A stretch of DNA of 64,000 nt from contig MU405241.1 in the NCBI GenBank assembly GCA_022836615.1, forward strand, positions 186,001 through 250,000. The letters are read 5' to 3'. The notes under the pieces were generated by a model. It had not been told where the DNA came from, made no database searches, and saw only the letters and a program-made list of their open reading frames with translations. Source of the DNA: Annulohypoxylon bovei var. microspora (Eukaryota > Ascomycota > Sordariomycetes > Xylariales > Hypoxylaceae). Position numbers and translations under genes: made by a program. Numbering within the stretch: the stretch's first letter is position 1; each line of letters opens with the position of its first letter. Below are positions 27,489-39,448 of this stretch, piece by piece.

Positions 27489-28379
27489 TGAGGGAAATGT
27501 GAGAGATTCGTCGCGGTGACGTACTTACATATGTTGCATTAGGTGTGTATGTTGAGTGGTAAGGCCGCATGGGACAGCTGGAGCTATCGGATTTAAGGGG
27601 ATAAAGATTAGAATAGGCATAGTTAGTAGAGAATCAATCTTGAAAAGTTAGCCTTGATAACTCTGCTCGGAGCTGGGGCTTCATCCGCCTAAGTACTTGA
27701 ATAAGTGCCTAGGTAACTAGGTAGATTTCGACTAATCGGAGAGGACAAAACGGCGGCGGACACGACACGACACGGCAGCATAGCCTTTCAAGTGAGTGAC
27801 GATCTTTTCTGTCGTCTGTACCACAAGATTTAAACTTCTATCCCCTTAATCCCTCTAATTGGAGTTGCGAACATAGACGATGGTCCATAGGTGGTACTGC
27901 GCCAAGAAGATATTAAGCTAGTCAAACAAAAACCTTCCCAAGGAACCAATCAAAGTGTTTTTATTTTAGACCCCTATGTGCCGCCGCTTCGGGAGATATG
28001 TCTTATAAATACTTCAAGCTTCCTCACGATTTATTTAAATAGAAATTTCAATATAAAGGTAAAAATTTAATCTTCACTTACCAGTTCATTAAACTCAAGA
28101 CCGATTATTATTCTTATCTATTATTGACCCGTGGGGAAATGCCGCGGTTCCGTACTCTCCAATTTTTAGGTGTAGGAGCACATCCTATTGACCCATTTGC
28201 TACTAGAGATGGACATGATGGGACCCATCTTCAACAAGGTCAGGCTATATACCTAGGTATAAAATAAAAGCGTATTTTGGTCTAATATTTCTCTAGGCCC
28301 TAGTATAGCTCGAAACCTTCACGAAACCCAAGAGATACCTACAGATGCTAGCAGGATTGAAAATTCCCATGAATCGAAT
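27489..28379. other. Intergenic region
   Basis: About 890 bp between bms1 and the next membrane-protein gene. No gene recognised. In-frame sequence runs upstream from 28380 to about 28304, ending at a possible splice acceptor (ctctag). An unrecognised 5' exon of the next gene may therefore lie here. Confidence 0.45.
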
Positions 28380-28970
28380 GTGCACCAGACCTATCATGCG
28401 TCGAATGCCACTGGCGCGTCATCTTCACTATTCTGGCGATGGATTTCTTACGTTACTCCCACAATATGTCTCTATCGTGTAGTTGCGTCGTCGTGGACAT
28501 ATTTGCGTTCATTAATAGACACTAAGGCAACTATCCGCTTCGTTGTCGCCATCTTCAGTTACCTCATGGGCGTCGCCACAACTTTTTCAGTTCGAATAGC
28601 ACCAGAGCGGCCGGAGGATGCTTTGTCTTCACTTGGTGACGACGGCTTTCCAATTATGATAGCCCAAGTTGCTGCGTCAATGCTCTCTCCTTTACTATTC
28701 GCCACAGTATCGAGTAAAGAGGCCTCGACTCCGCTTCGACAGAAAATATCCTCTTTTTACTACCTTCTACTTGTGCTTGGGGTCCTTATGTCCTTCGTTT
28801 CCCTCTTGCTCTATTCGTTGTGGCCTTCGGGTTACCGGGTTACTAACATAACCATCATGGCTAGCTTGATGTTCGCTGTTCTTGGAAGTTGGCAGTTCTT
28901 AGAGAAGTGCTGGAAGGAAGTAAAGGAAGGCGAGAGCGAAGATATTGAGTTAGGTTCGAGACAAGCTTGA
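28380..28970 (+). CDS. Predicted four-span membrane protein, function unknown
   Basis: I do not recognise the family. The open frame encodes about 196 residues with four hydrophobic segments, roughly residues 52-72, 90-112, 124-148 and 153-173, followed by a charged tail (KEVKEGESEDIELGS). The frame is open upstream of 28380 and no ATG starts it: the first listed codon is GTG, and a splice acceptor near 28303 is possible. The true start is therefore probably in a 5' exon I could not fix. It lies on the same strand as, and about 0.8 kb ahead of, the broken ABC transporter. Confidence 0.55.
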   Translation: MHQTYHASNATGASSSLFWRWISYVTPTICLYRVVASSWTYLRSLIDTKATIRFVVAIFSYLMGVATTFSVRIAPERPEDALSSLGDDGFPIMIAQVAASMLSPLLFATVSSKEASTPLRQKISSFYYLLLVLGVLMSFVSLLLYSLWPSGYRVTNITIMASLMFAVLGSWQFLEKCWKEVKEGESEDIELGSRQA

Positions 28971-29785
28971 CAGGTTATTTACTATGCTCTTTATTTTATA
29001 GGGTTATGATTTTCTCCTTCCTTATGAATATATGACTTTAGGTGGGACACTGGGAAAGGCTTTGGCGGCTGGGCATAAACGGTAACGAAGGAGTCAAATG
29101 GTATGGGCATTCATTCATTTTGACAGGATTTGGGAAAATACCTTTTTGATTTACGTTTCAAAAATCTATCTGATAGACTTATATACCGGTAAATGATTTT
29201 TTCGCAATGATTACCTATATTATCATTCTTTTATTTCTAAGCCTTTGCGTGCTGGAGTCGTGAACTTAATTACCTAAGTCAAAAGTTACTTAAAATATCC
29301 GTAAATCTAATTGGTCAATTGTTTGTTAAATGACCTAAATGGGCAACCCCAACTAAAGTAGAACTTTACAAGTTTTAAAAGTTACATAGTGTTTTACAGC
29401 TGTACGATTGTCAAGTATAAAGTCTTTCCACTGTACATAACATTAATATTAATATCGCAATTTTATCAAAATATAATTACTTAGGTACCTAGGTAGGTAG
29501 GTAGATATATAACCGCTTTGAGCTCGGCTCGGTTAGGAGTAATCTTCCGACTCTACCCGAATTCTTGAGAGCATAAGCGGGTGAGCACGGTCAAAGTTTA
29601 TCAATTTACTCTTTAGGAAATCGTTTGCGCCCTGCCACTCAGGTAAGGAGTCACAAACTTATATATACATAAGGTTCTTCTTATCTCAGGAATCGATGTT
29701 GCTGTCATGCCATCTTAACACATTTCTCTCTCCTTTGGTAGATGCTCTCTGTGTTTGAGTCAGATTTATTTCGCCTTCTAAACTC
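28971..29785. other. AT-rich intergenic region
   Basis: No gene seen. It contains a tandem/palindromic TAGGTACCTAGGTAGG tract near 29482-29500. Confidence 0.55.
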
Positions 29786-32700
29786 ATGATGCTTAGATGT
29801 CCTCAAGACAACAGCTTCGGACCAGTCCTGACACCTAGCACAGAATGTGCAAACTTCTTTGACTTCACACTCCTCTTCGAAGATCTAATTCTCAGTATTG
29901 TCCCTTGTTGTATATTTTCAGCCGTCGCTTTTCTTCGTATTATCCTGTTACTGCATAAAGAAAGATACGTCGATGATATCGTTCTCCATAGAGCGAAGTT
30001 GGTGAGTCTAGCACTTTGTTTAATCAAATTTCAAACCCACTTAGGCATGGTTTAAACATTCTGTTGTATTACAGTTTAAGACTAATACTACTAATAGATC
30101 ACTTATGTTCTCTCTAACTGCCTCCAATTAACCCTCACTATACTGTGGGCTGCTGGCCCTGCTCATTGTAGCCGACTCACATTGACTGCTAGCTCATTGG
30201 ATCTCGTTAGCTTAATAGCTATCGCTTTTCTTTCTAATAGAGCTCACTATTATAGTGCTAAACCCTCTTCAATTATACAAATATTTCTTGTCGCAAAAAT
30301 CATCTTGGACGCAGCACGACTGAGAACTCAGTGGCTTCTCCCGAACAACGATGTCATCGCATCGATTTTCAGCACAATATTTACCCTGAGAGTTATAATA
30401 CTCATCCTTGAATCCTTGCACAAGAACCAAGATGGTCTTATGCATGGTGGAAATGCGGGCCCTGAAAGAGGAGGTGTTTTCAGTCGCTCTCTCTTTCTAT
30501 GGCTGAATCCCCTTTTTCTGTTGGGGTACTCTAAGTCACTTTCTATGGAGGACCTACAACCTCTTGAAAACTCGTTAACTTCTACCGTATTGTATAAGAA
30601 AGTTGAAAAGACTTGGAATCTGTGTAGGTGTAATTGACTAGGCATTTAGCCTTCATATTTCAACGCAAGCTGATGTGTGTGGGTTGGTCTAGGCGATAAG
30701 TCATACAAACATAGTCTCGCTTGGGCGGTGATACGAGCCTTTTTCAAGGAACTTACGTTTCTATCAATCCCGAGAGTTGCTTTGATTGGCTTCACAATCG
30801 TGCAACCGTTTCTAGTTGAAAGGACATTAGATTATATTAGTAAGCAAGCAACTCAGCCTAGAGAGTATGGCTACGGCCTCTTGGGAGCATATGTACTTGT
30901 CTATGGAGGACTTGCGGTAAGTTGGAATCCATTGACAAATATTTCTTCCGAACTAACATCGTTAGATATCTAACGGGCTATACGGTTTCTTTACATATAG
31001 ACTCGTCACAATGCTCCGAGGTGGTCTCGTATCCTTAATCTATTGAGTTATGTTAGACATGAGGCCGGATAGCACGAATGCATCTATTGGAGTCAGTCTC
31101 ATGAGCAATGATATCGATATAATCACGATAAGGGTCGTTTGGTTCGTGAGCTTCATACCCTGTTGTATTGAAGTAGGCTTAGCACTGTGGATCTTATGGA
31201 CTCAACTCGAGGTTGTTTTTGTTGCTCCAATTATCACTGTGCTTGGTGCGTATCCCGTTTTGCGCCTATTGTCAGTCTGTGACTGACTAACGGGATATAT
31301 AGCGTCTGCCATTGTAGCATCCTATACCGGAAAACTAACCCCACCACGCCAGCGAGCATGGATGCAGGCGATCCAGAATCGTGTTGGCATAACAACCAAC
31401 GTCCTTAGTTCGATACGCGGCGTGAAGATGACTGGTTTGAGTGGGAAAATGGTTGAGGAGATCCAGGGTCTTCGAGATTTTGAGCTTGATGAATGCAAGC
31501 GGTATCGAGTTAAACAGGTGTTCGGTATTCTTCTCAGTATGCATTTCGAAACAACCCCTTTTCATTCCTCGGGATCGCTTACGTGGAGTAACTCAGATGC
31601 CGCCCATAATGATCCCAGCGATAACTTTCGCTGTTTATGCCATTTCACAACATATTAATGGCAGTGACGAATTTGGAGTAACGAAGGCCTTTACCTCCCT
31701 CAGTGTCCTTGGAATTCTCGTTGGCCCTGTTGCGCAACTGATACACATGCCAACCAACTTTGGATCGGCCATGAGCTGTTTAGATAGGATTCAACAGTTC
31801 CTTTTGCAGGAGAAGAATGAAGATTTTAGAGAGTTGGAGCAACTGGATTTCGAGATCTTCAAGGACGAACACATGTTCATCGACAACACAAATCCTGAGA
31901 GAAAGGCATCATACCCCCTGATCAAATTATCTAATGCCAGCTTTGGCTGGTGTAAAGATAAGTCCGACATACACGACATTAATCTGGAGATTAGATCGTC
32001 ATCATTAGTGATGGTTGTTGGACCCGTGGGTTGTGGAAAGACTACACTCCTCGCTTCTCTGCTTGGCGAAACATACAAGCAAGCGGGATCTGCCAAGCTA
32101 ACCTTTACTGAGGATGTTTCTTATTGCGGACAGGACCTCTGGATTCTAAACAAGACGATCAAAGATAACATTATAGGGCCAAATACTTTTGATAAGGTCC
32201 TCTATGGTAAGGTGATTGATTCATGTCAACTTCGAGAAGATCTTGAAAAAATGCCTGGGGGTGATAGTACTCTTGTCGGCAGTCAAGGCGGTGTATTGAG
32301 TGGCGGTCAGAAACAACGTCTTGTAAGTTCTATTTGGTAACCCGTCAAAATCGTCTGTCATGGAACTGACTCGACAAAGGCAATAGCACGTGCCGTATAT
32401 GGCAATCAGAAATTCACTATTTTGGATGATAGCTTTAAGGGCCTCGACGCTAAAACAGCCGAAAATTGCTTTAACTCCTTATTAGGATGGGGAGGTTTGC
32501 TTAGAGACTGGCAGAAGACAGTCGTACTAGCAACCTATGACGGTATATCTATGTCCTAAATGAAAAGGGGTAAATGCTGATATCTCTTTTAGCCAATTTA
32601 CTTCCATTTGCAGACCAAATAATCGTCTTATCTAAAGACGGCTATATCAGCGATATAGGTACATTCGAAGGTCTAAGAAGAACTAGATGCTACATTAATG

Positions 32701-34962
32701 ATCTTCACATCACTCGGGGTTCTAAGGAGCAAAGAAAAGATACCTAAGAAAGAATATGCCATGGACGAATCCAGCCCATCCATAGCAAGCGGCATGCGTT
32801 TAGCGCCTATTAAGGACGATGCCTCTATTACCTCAAAGACCGCATCTTTACCAGATAAAGGCTCCCTGATATTTTACCTTGGGTCAATGGGAGCTTGGTC
32901 ACTGTCCTTATTTGTATCCCTGCTACTTATCCAGATAGGGTGTAGGAGTATGCAACGTAAGTCAAGTGGCTCTCACAAAGTTCGACGACGTGCTGACTCG
33001 AGATAGCTCTATGGTTGAACTTGTGGACGACCGCTACTTAGCAGAATCCAAGCCAAAATATTGGCAAGTGGGTTGGAGTATACGTTTTTTTTCGGCACTG
33101 TGACTCTTGCCTTCGTGGGACTTGAAGTATGGTATGTTGTATATCAGTTCATTTGATTAATGCTGTCATAACAGATTGAAGTTGGGTTTTATTTGATTGT
33201 TGTAGTCCCAAAATCGGCGAAAGTTCTCCATAGGCGACTTCTTGACGTTGCGCTAACTACGGTATGTTAGCCCCTATTTTGACGAGGATAGTACTCATTT
33301 CTTTAGGGCTCCCATTTCCTTCTTCGTCCAGACGGACATTGGTGAAATTGTGTCACAGATAAAAGCCCTGTTTGCGTGCTCGCAAATAGCGGCGTCGCCT
33401 TTTGCGACAAATTGTGAATAGGTAAGCGAAATTAACATATTATCTTGGATTAATGCTAATTAATATCTAGGTTCAGTCAAGATTTGACGTTGGTGGATCT
33501 TCCTCTGCCCGTCGCCTTGATGGTAGCACTAGAACGTAAGGAGTAACATACCTACCTAGGGACCCTTCTTACCTCAATGCTAACCCTTTTATGCTATAGG
33601 TACTACGGAAGTCATTGCACAACTGATATTGACATGCGTCGCATCCGGGTACTTGGCACTGATTATTCCTATCATCGGTATCGTTCTGTTCATTCTGCAG
33701 CGCATTTACTTACGCACCTCGCGCCAAATGCGCCTGTTAGATCTGGAAAGAAAGTCACCTTTATACTCTCATTTTATCGCTTCCTATAATGGGTTAACTA
33801 TCATCCGAGCTTTCGGCTGGTAAAATTTCCTTCACGAACAGAATCTTGCCTATCTGGATTCCTCTCAGCGGCCTGCGTATCTGTTGTATTGTATGCAGCG
33901 CTGGCTGACGCTGGTTCTTGACTTGCTTATCGCCGGGCTCGCTACACTACTTGTTGGTCTGGCTCTTGCCTTACGTTCACGGATAAATCCGGGTCTCTTG
34001 GGTGTTGCCCTCAGCAGCGTCGTCGGTTTCGGCCAAACGTTGACGGCCTTACTAATGGCTTGGACGCAGCTTGAGACTAGTCTGGGAGCAATCACGCGAA
34101 TTCGAGACTTCGAAAGGCTCACCCCGCAGGAATATGATGGGGATACCTCCCCGCCGAATGAGAAGTGGCCGTCGCAGGGGGCGATCCGGTTTTTAGGTAT
34201 CAGTGTCACATACGGCCCTCGAACCGTCTTAAGCAACATCAATCTACAAGTCCAAGGAGGGCAGAAGGTTGCCATATGTGGGAGATCGGGAAGTGGGAAA
34301 TCAACGCTGTTATCACTGCTACTTTGCCTTTCTGATGCTAGCTCGGGGAAAATTACTATCAACGGACTTGATGTTTCTCATGTAGCCCTGGAAAAACTAC
34401 GTGGATCACTTGTTACTCTACCTCAAGAATCACTTCTACTTCTCGGTATAGTTAGCAGCAACTTGGATCCGTGTGGAAAATTAACGGAGTTGGAACAATG
34501 GGCAGCACTGGAAAAAGTCGGACTGGAACCCCTATTTAGAGATAAAGGGGGGTTATGCGCAGATCTCAACGTCGATTGGCTCAGTGCTGGTCAAAAGCAA
34601 CTGTTCTGTATCGCTCGGGCGCTGCTTATACAAGGCAAAATACTTCTTTTAGATGAAGCAACAAGCAGGTAGGTCTCTTCCCACATACCTTACTAAACGT
34701 ACGGATTAGACCAAAACTGACCAGCTGGCCTCACAATAGTCTGGATCAAAATTCAGAAAAGAAAGTAATGGAGCTTATAAGAAACGAGTTCAAGGACTGG
34801 ACAGTTATCGCCGTGGCACATCGTCTTCATACGATTATCGATTTCGACAAAGTCGCGATTCTAGAAGATGGGTCTATCGAAGAGTTTGATAATCCAAAGG
34901 CATTGCTGGAAAGGGGGGGAGTTTTCAAGACTCTTTGGGACTTACAAGAGTTCGAACAGTAG
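29786..34962 (+). pseudogene. ABCC (MRP)-type ABC transporter, inactivated
   Basis: Relic of a full-length multidrug-resistance-like exporter. Exons can be traced by homology and splice sites: 29786-30001, 30098-30623, 30693-30916, 30966-31245, 31303-31536, 31589-32332, 32380 onward, and a last pair ending at 34668 and 34740-34962. The start has the ABCC N-terminus (DNSFGP, FDFTLLFEDLILS). NBD1 shows VGPVGCGKTTLL, LSGGQKQRL and ILDDSFKGLD. NBD2 shows CGRSGSGKSTLL, LSAGQKQLF and LLLDEATS, followed by AVAHRL. Lesions: in-frame TGA at 31044-31046; a frame change near 32690-32720; TAG at 33039-33041; an 8-T run near 33085-33092 one base out of frame; a 64-bp insertion at 33353-33416; and TAA at 33821-33823. 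Further exon joins between 33130 and 33310 do not fit cleanly. No product is expected. Confidence 0.88.
33353..33408. mobile_element. 56-bp insertion with 8-bp target duplication inside an ABC exon
   Basis: AAATTGTG stands on both sides (33345-33352 and 33409-33416). Removing the 56 bp plus one copy restores the conserved GEIVNRFSQDL reading across the next intron. An 8-bp duplication fits a hAT-type event. The ends share only a weak inverted match (ATAAAAG versus GCAAAAG), so it may be a heavily deleted MITE or filler DNA. Confidence 0.65.
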
Positions 34963-35013
34963 TCGTTTTCATTCGTTTCGTAGGCTATTACACGCATATA
35001 ATAACAATTCAAT

Positions 35014-36682
35014 TCATAGAGGGGATACCCGCCCAGTCAAGGCTCTGCCTACCGCCAGACAATCGGCCTCAGGGCAATCTCCCAAAAATTGTGCCCGCGG
35101 TCCGGAAATTTCAATGATCTTCTGCGCTAGATAGCGCCTCATACCCCCATCTGCAGATTCAAGTGACAAAACTAGCGGAGCTAGGAAGTTGTCTCGGACG
35201 GTGCGCGACATCCTCTCAACATAAGGTAGGGTTTTCCATATGCGTTCACTATACTCACGAATCCTTGACTCTACGCTAAGGTCTTCGTCACCGATGCTTC
35301 CTAGTGCTTTCTGCAGTATCCTATTGACTGCGATACTGACTAAGGCGTGTTGGTGGAAGATTTGACAGTGGGTGCAGTCGTCGAACTCGTACGTTGGTAG
35401 AGATGCAGTTCCGGGTTCGATGATGGTCCATATATGCCCCTGTCTCTGTAATTGCGTGATGCGCACTATATCAAATTCGCATAATTCTTGGGCAGCTTCT
35501 TTACTTTTTATGATTAAATTTTCAGCTTGGAATGGATTTGGGTTGTCGTTTAGGGCGCGTAGATCTTTAACCAGATCCGGCCAGCGCGTCATATGGATCG
35601 AGAGGTCATACTCAATCCACAGCGGGTCTTCTACAGTGGCGTTCTTCTGGGCTGCATCTCTCATAACTCGAAGCCATTCTGGCCTGGAGAAGAAGTTATC
35701 TTTATTTCCTAGAAGAATATGTGGGAGAAGGGAGTGTAAGTTCTCGAAACATAGGCGAACATCTAGCTCATCATCCGCACGTGGCGGCCCCTTTTTAACC
35801 ATGAGCGCAGATAATCCGCTAGCATGGTTACTTTCGTTGGCGCGCCTCGCTTTCATGTCGTAGTCAAATTCAACCCTGTGAACTAATGCCGTAGCTGCCA
35901 ATGTGTCGACGGAGTAAGATTTCACTGGGTCGCTGAGTGCTGCATTCAATGTATTCAACGCCTTAATATAAGCTGCCCTATCAATCTCCGGGTTGGCCGT
36001 AGGGGCCAGGTTGAAGCTTGTCCAGGAGCCCAGGAGCAGATTAATGGCTTCATATAGGGCTGAAGAAGAGCAAAGACGTGAAACTGCCAGATGTATCCAA
36101 GTTACTCGGAGGCGGAGATCGCGGTCAGATCCCGCGCCTGAGCTGATGCATTGCACGAGCCGTGAAGCAAGGACGTCTTCACGGCTACGTGGAGGGGCGA
36201 CTGGGGACGGACTCCTGCTTGGTCTGGCCCTGGCCCCCAGAACTAAAAAATTACCCCGGCCACCCTCAGCGGGGCGTTTACGAAGAACAACCAGTGATCT
36301 GTCGCTAGGGACGATGGCTGCTGACCCCCCACCCTTCCAGGGGTAACATGGGTGCGACATTCTTTTTCACCGGGCGTTCTAGCGATGCTGGTATTTCATT
36401 GTTCCCAGACGGTTTACCAGAGCCCGAGTTCTTTTCGCTAGGGATGAATATCAATTGAGAAGCTGGGGGACCTGAGCATATCTTATTAGTGCGTCGATAG
36501 GCACCACACGTGGGCTAATTTTCGTCGCACTGAAGTTTTTGCGCGAGCGCAAGTCAGCACAACAGCGAAAGCGATTGTAATAGAGGGACCTTACACCCCG
36601 GTCCAGGTGGTGAGGTCCGACTTACCTTGATCTTTCGACAACGACAGTATTCACATCTTTTACTAGTGTGGATCCCTGGCAT
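35014..36682 (-). pseudogene. Zn2Cys6 fungal transcription factor, zinc cluster damaged
   Basis: Former regulator, convergent with the ABC transporter. Exon 1 (ATG at 36682, end 36626) encodes CEYCRCRKIK. An intron to 36530 joins it to an exon starting at 36529 that gives the rest of a correctly spaced cluster, C-x2-C-x6-C-x6-C-x2-[Y]-x6-C. It carries a TAG codon at 36517-36515, and the fifth zinc ligand is Tyr (TAT, 36499-36497) instead of Cys. A frame change is also needed before the long open frame that ends at 35014. That frame (448 codons from 36360) resembles the fungal-specific middle/C-terminal domain, all-helical, with CTHCQIFHQHALVSIA-like segments near its end. Both cluster changes are C:G to T:A. 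Alternatively the C-terminal frame is still expressed alone; I think this less likely. Confidence 0.75.
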
Positions 36683-36722
36683 CTTTAAGTCACTGGGGCT
36701 TTGTGTTAAGCTTTTGATGTTA

Positions 36723-36999
36723 TCCCCACGACCGCCAGACATGGGTCCAAAAAGCATCCACTAAAAAACACCTGTGTCGGCCAATTAAAAATCAAATTTT
36801 AACCTTGTAATTCCTTATCGATTTTCCTTAAAAGGTTAAAGCCTTCACTTCATGAAGGACATGGGGAAAGCATAAACGTTGAATGTGATTGGTTAATTAC
36901 TTTATACCATGTCTAGTTTCTCGTAAAATGTCTTTTAATTGGCTAGAATGGCTGATTTCAATGGATGCTTTTTGGACCCATGTCTGGCGGTCGTGGGGA
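36723..36999. mobile_element. 277-bp TA-flanked MITE just upstream of the regulator
   Basis: Perfect 38-bp terminal inverted repeats beginning TCCCCACGACCGCCAGACAT, flanked by TA on both sides (36721-36722 and 37000-37001). The inside is AT-rich and non-coding. Its left end lies only 40 bp from the probable ATG of the Zn2Cys6 gene, so it replaced or displaced that promoter. The termini differ from those of the MITE at 3392-3743, so it belongs to a different family. Confidence 0.88.
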
Positions 37000-37302
37000 T
37001 AAGAAGTAAATTTTGATATTAAATGCGACAATGGAAATATTCCTTATGAACTGGATATCAAGTATGACTAAGCTTATTATGACAGCTCTTAATCATCAAC
37101 CTTAACTTTAGTCATCAACGACTCGCATTTCTCGAATATTACTAGATACGCATATCCGAATTGTTTCTATTGCCACTGAGACCAAGGAAATCAAAGATTC
37201 GTAAGTCATCATTTCATCAAAAATAATCAGTGATTTGTCCCGAAGTAGAAATAGGTGCCCGGAGACGAGATAGCAAAGTAACGCCCGCCTATAACACAGA
37301 GT

Positions 37303-38858
37303 TCAAACCTGAGTAGCACGTCTCCTCTTTGCATTCTTTCCCTTAGGGCGTTGCGGAGTTCGACTTCTCTTCCGGCCTCGTTTTGGGACTTGACTACCAA
37401 CCTCTCCGCTGTCGGTCGTGAAGCTGTGATGAATCCCTGTACTTTGTGTGTCCTGCGTTGTGAAACTCGATGATAAGGGATTGAAATCTTCAGTGTCGAT
37501 ATTTGAAGCCTAAGAATCGTGTCATTAAGATGTGTGTATGCGTGCTTTTTTATAGAAAGTGAATATTGACTCCAGCCCCCTTGAATTGTTAAATAGGGGT
37601 GATGCTCCACTTATATCGTCCAACTCTGCTAAGCAAGGTACTCTTGTGTAAAGCTTCATCTGACAAAAGTAGGTTATGCTGGTTATATGTGAAGTGAAAT
37701 ATTACCTGAGTCAAAGACTGAGTGTCTTCCTGAGTATCTTCATTGACGTTGCTGGACCGTACTTTGCTGGCAAGAATCTCTTCTGCTAAGGGACCGTATT
37801 CCCATCGTGGGCGGTGGTCATTTCCAGCGAGAATACATAGAAACCAGATAGCCAAATTTATTGTCAATTCTCTGTAGCCATCCTCGGCGCTATGGTTTTC
37901 CCAAGGAATCGCTTTGTATTCCATAGCCCCTTTGTAGTACAGCTTGTCGGTTAAGTTCTTGCCTATATTAGCTTCTAAACTCAGGGGCTAACCCAAGTCT
38001 CAAAGGAAGGTACATATTTACCTCATTCTCCGGGTTTGATGGGACTTCTACGGGGCGGACACGGACGACCAAGACCTCCTTACTAGTAACAAGGAAGCCG
38101 TACCTAGCTCCACATTTGACACAATAGTTGAATATTTGCAATAGCGGCGCAGCATCCCTGTCTCCGGACTGGTTCGGACGCCACCGGCCCGAGTGATCCA
38201 CCAGCTCGCCATTTCGGAGCTTGTGGCTGGTCCACTGGCTCCCTGGTTTCACTTCGCAGGGCAGTCTATTACCCTGTTTTTCAGAGAGGTCCAAATTAGA
38301 GCTTGCAGTTGACGCACTTGCTTGAGAATTGGAAGATATCGCTCCACCGTCCGGATTAGGTCTCGATTTAGCTCTTATACTGCTTGAACGTACGCTGATA
38401 TTACCCTTCCTTTTTCGGGGAAATGGGGATGGGTTTTCTTCTGGTTTGCTCGTCGTCGAGTGACTTTGCGGTGTCTTGGTGCGGCTTGTGGCAACCCATA
38501 AGACAGGGCTGAAGATATTCTCCACGACCCTAAGGGCAGTCTGTACCATTGGCCGTGTCCATCTAACTAAGATGTCGTAAGTAGTGTCCTCTCCAGAATC
38601 GACGCACTCTGTGAATGGATCAAGTTTTGGGGCGGGATATTGAAGTTGTCTGTTACTGCGGCGGAGTTCTTCCATAAGTCGACCCCCGAATATGTTCTCC
38701 AGTGTCTCATAATTGAAGTCCTCCCAAGGTAATACTTTCTTAGGCACAAGAAACCTCTTGCTATTAGTTAGTGTTGTAGTGTAGTTGTCAACGTAAGTTA
38801 GGTCCGGATTCTTGACAGTCAAATACTCAAAAATCGACTCAGCCGGATCCTCAGGCAT
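37303..38858 (-). CDS. Fungal protein of unknown function, Cys-pair and basic tail
   Basis: I recognise no named family. Exons 38858-38022, 37957-37706 and 37509-37303 join in frame to 431 residues. The product has an N-terminal helical, charged part (1-110), a Ser/Pro/Lys-rich disordered middle (about 120-200) and then a better conserved-looking region with NYCVKCGARYGFLVTSKEV (about 235-260). Next is DKLYYKGAMEYKAIPWENH and a hydrophobic stretch LTINLAIWFLCILAG (about 300-330). The end is KRGRKRSRTPQRPKGKNAKRRR, which looks like a bipartite nuclear localisation signal (about 408-427). It is divergent from, and 590 bp away from, the FTA2-like gene. In shape it resembles accessory proteins found near fungal kinase-like genes, but that is an impression only. 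Confidence 0.7.
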
Positions 38859-39448
38859 AGGTCCTGAACAGGTAGGATCGTAATTTGCCTGGATATTGAT
38901 TCTGAATTGACCGAATGAATGAATCTTTGAAAAAATCGAGATGATTTAACATTTTCGAACTTGTGAAGGGGTTATGGTTGTTCTTATATACACCGTACTT
39001 ACCTACTGATAGAAACATGACTCACATATCTGCCTGCGAATCCATCATTATTGAGGAAGGGTAGCTTCTGCTCATGATTGGGGAATTGTGTTCTGAGGTT
39101 GCATTATACGCAACCTCTTTTCACTGGCATACCAACAGCATATGCACCTGGGATATTGACACACATATGCACGACGGGAGGCCACGGAGATTTCCAGACC
39201 CTGATAGGCCGTCACAACAGTGGAAGCTATAAGCTCACGATGGCGGATCTTGCGTTATCGTCTGCCGTCCCACGCCTCAGGAGGTCGGCTTTCCCCGCAG
39301 AGTGGTTGCATTCATTTCGTCGGCCTAATATTAGGATCCGGGGCTATATCCGGGTCCGCGAAGATTGATAAAGACTAACATTCCATGATTCCGAGCTCCT
39401 TTTGTTGAATACTACCAAGGGCTAATTGTGAAACGAGAGTGGAAAACT
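38859..39448. promoter_or_regulatory. Bidirectional promoter region
   Basis: 590 bp between the start codons of the unknown protein and the FTA2-like gene. A 96-codon frame at 39078-39368 has no domain and is not called. Confidence 0.45.

Noticed and set aside
31537..31588. Apparent frameshift in the ABC transporter between YRVKQVFGILL and TQMPPIMIPAITFAVYA
   Set aside because: A 52-bp GT-AG intron (31537-31588, acceptor GTGGAG) joins the two frames in phase with family-like spacing, so it need not be a lesion.
39078..39368. 96-codon plus-strand frame between the FTA2-like gene and its neighbour
   Set aside because: Lies within the divergent promoter region, with no domain and no junction to the following gene.
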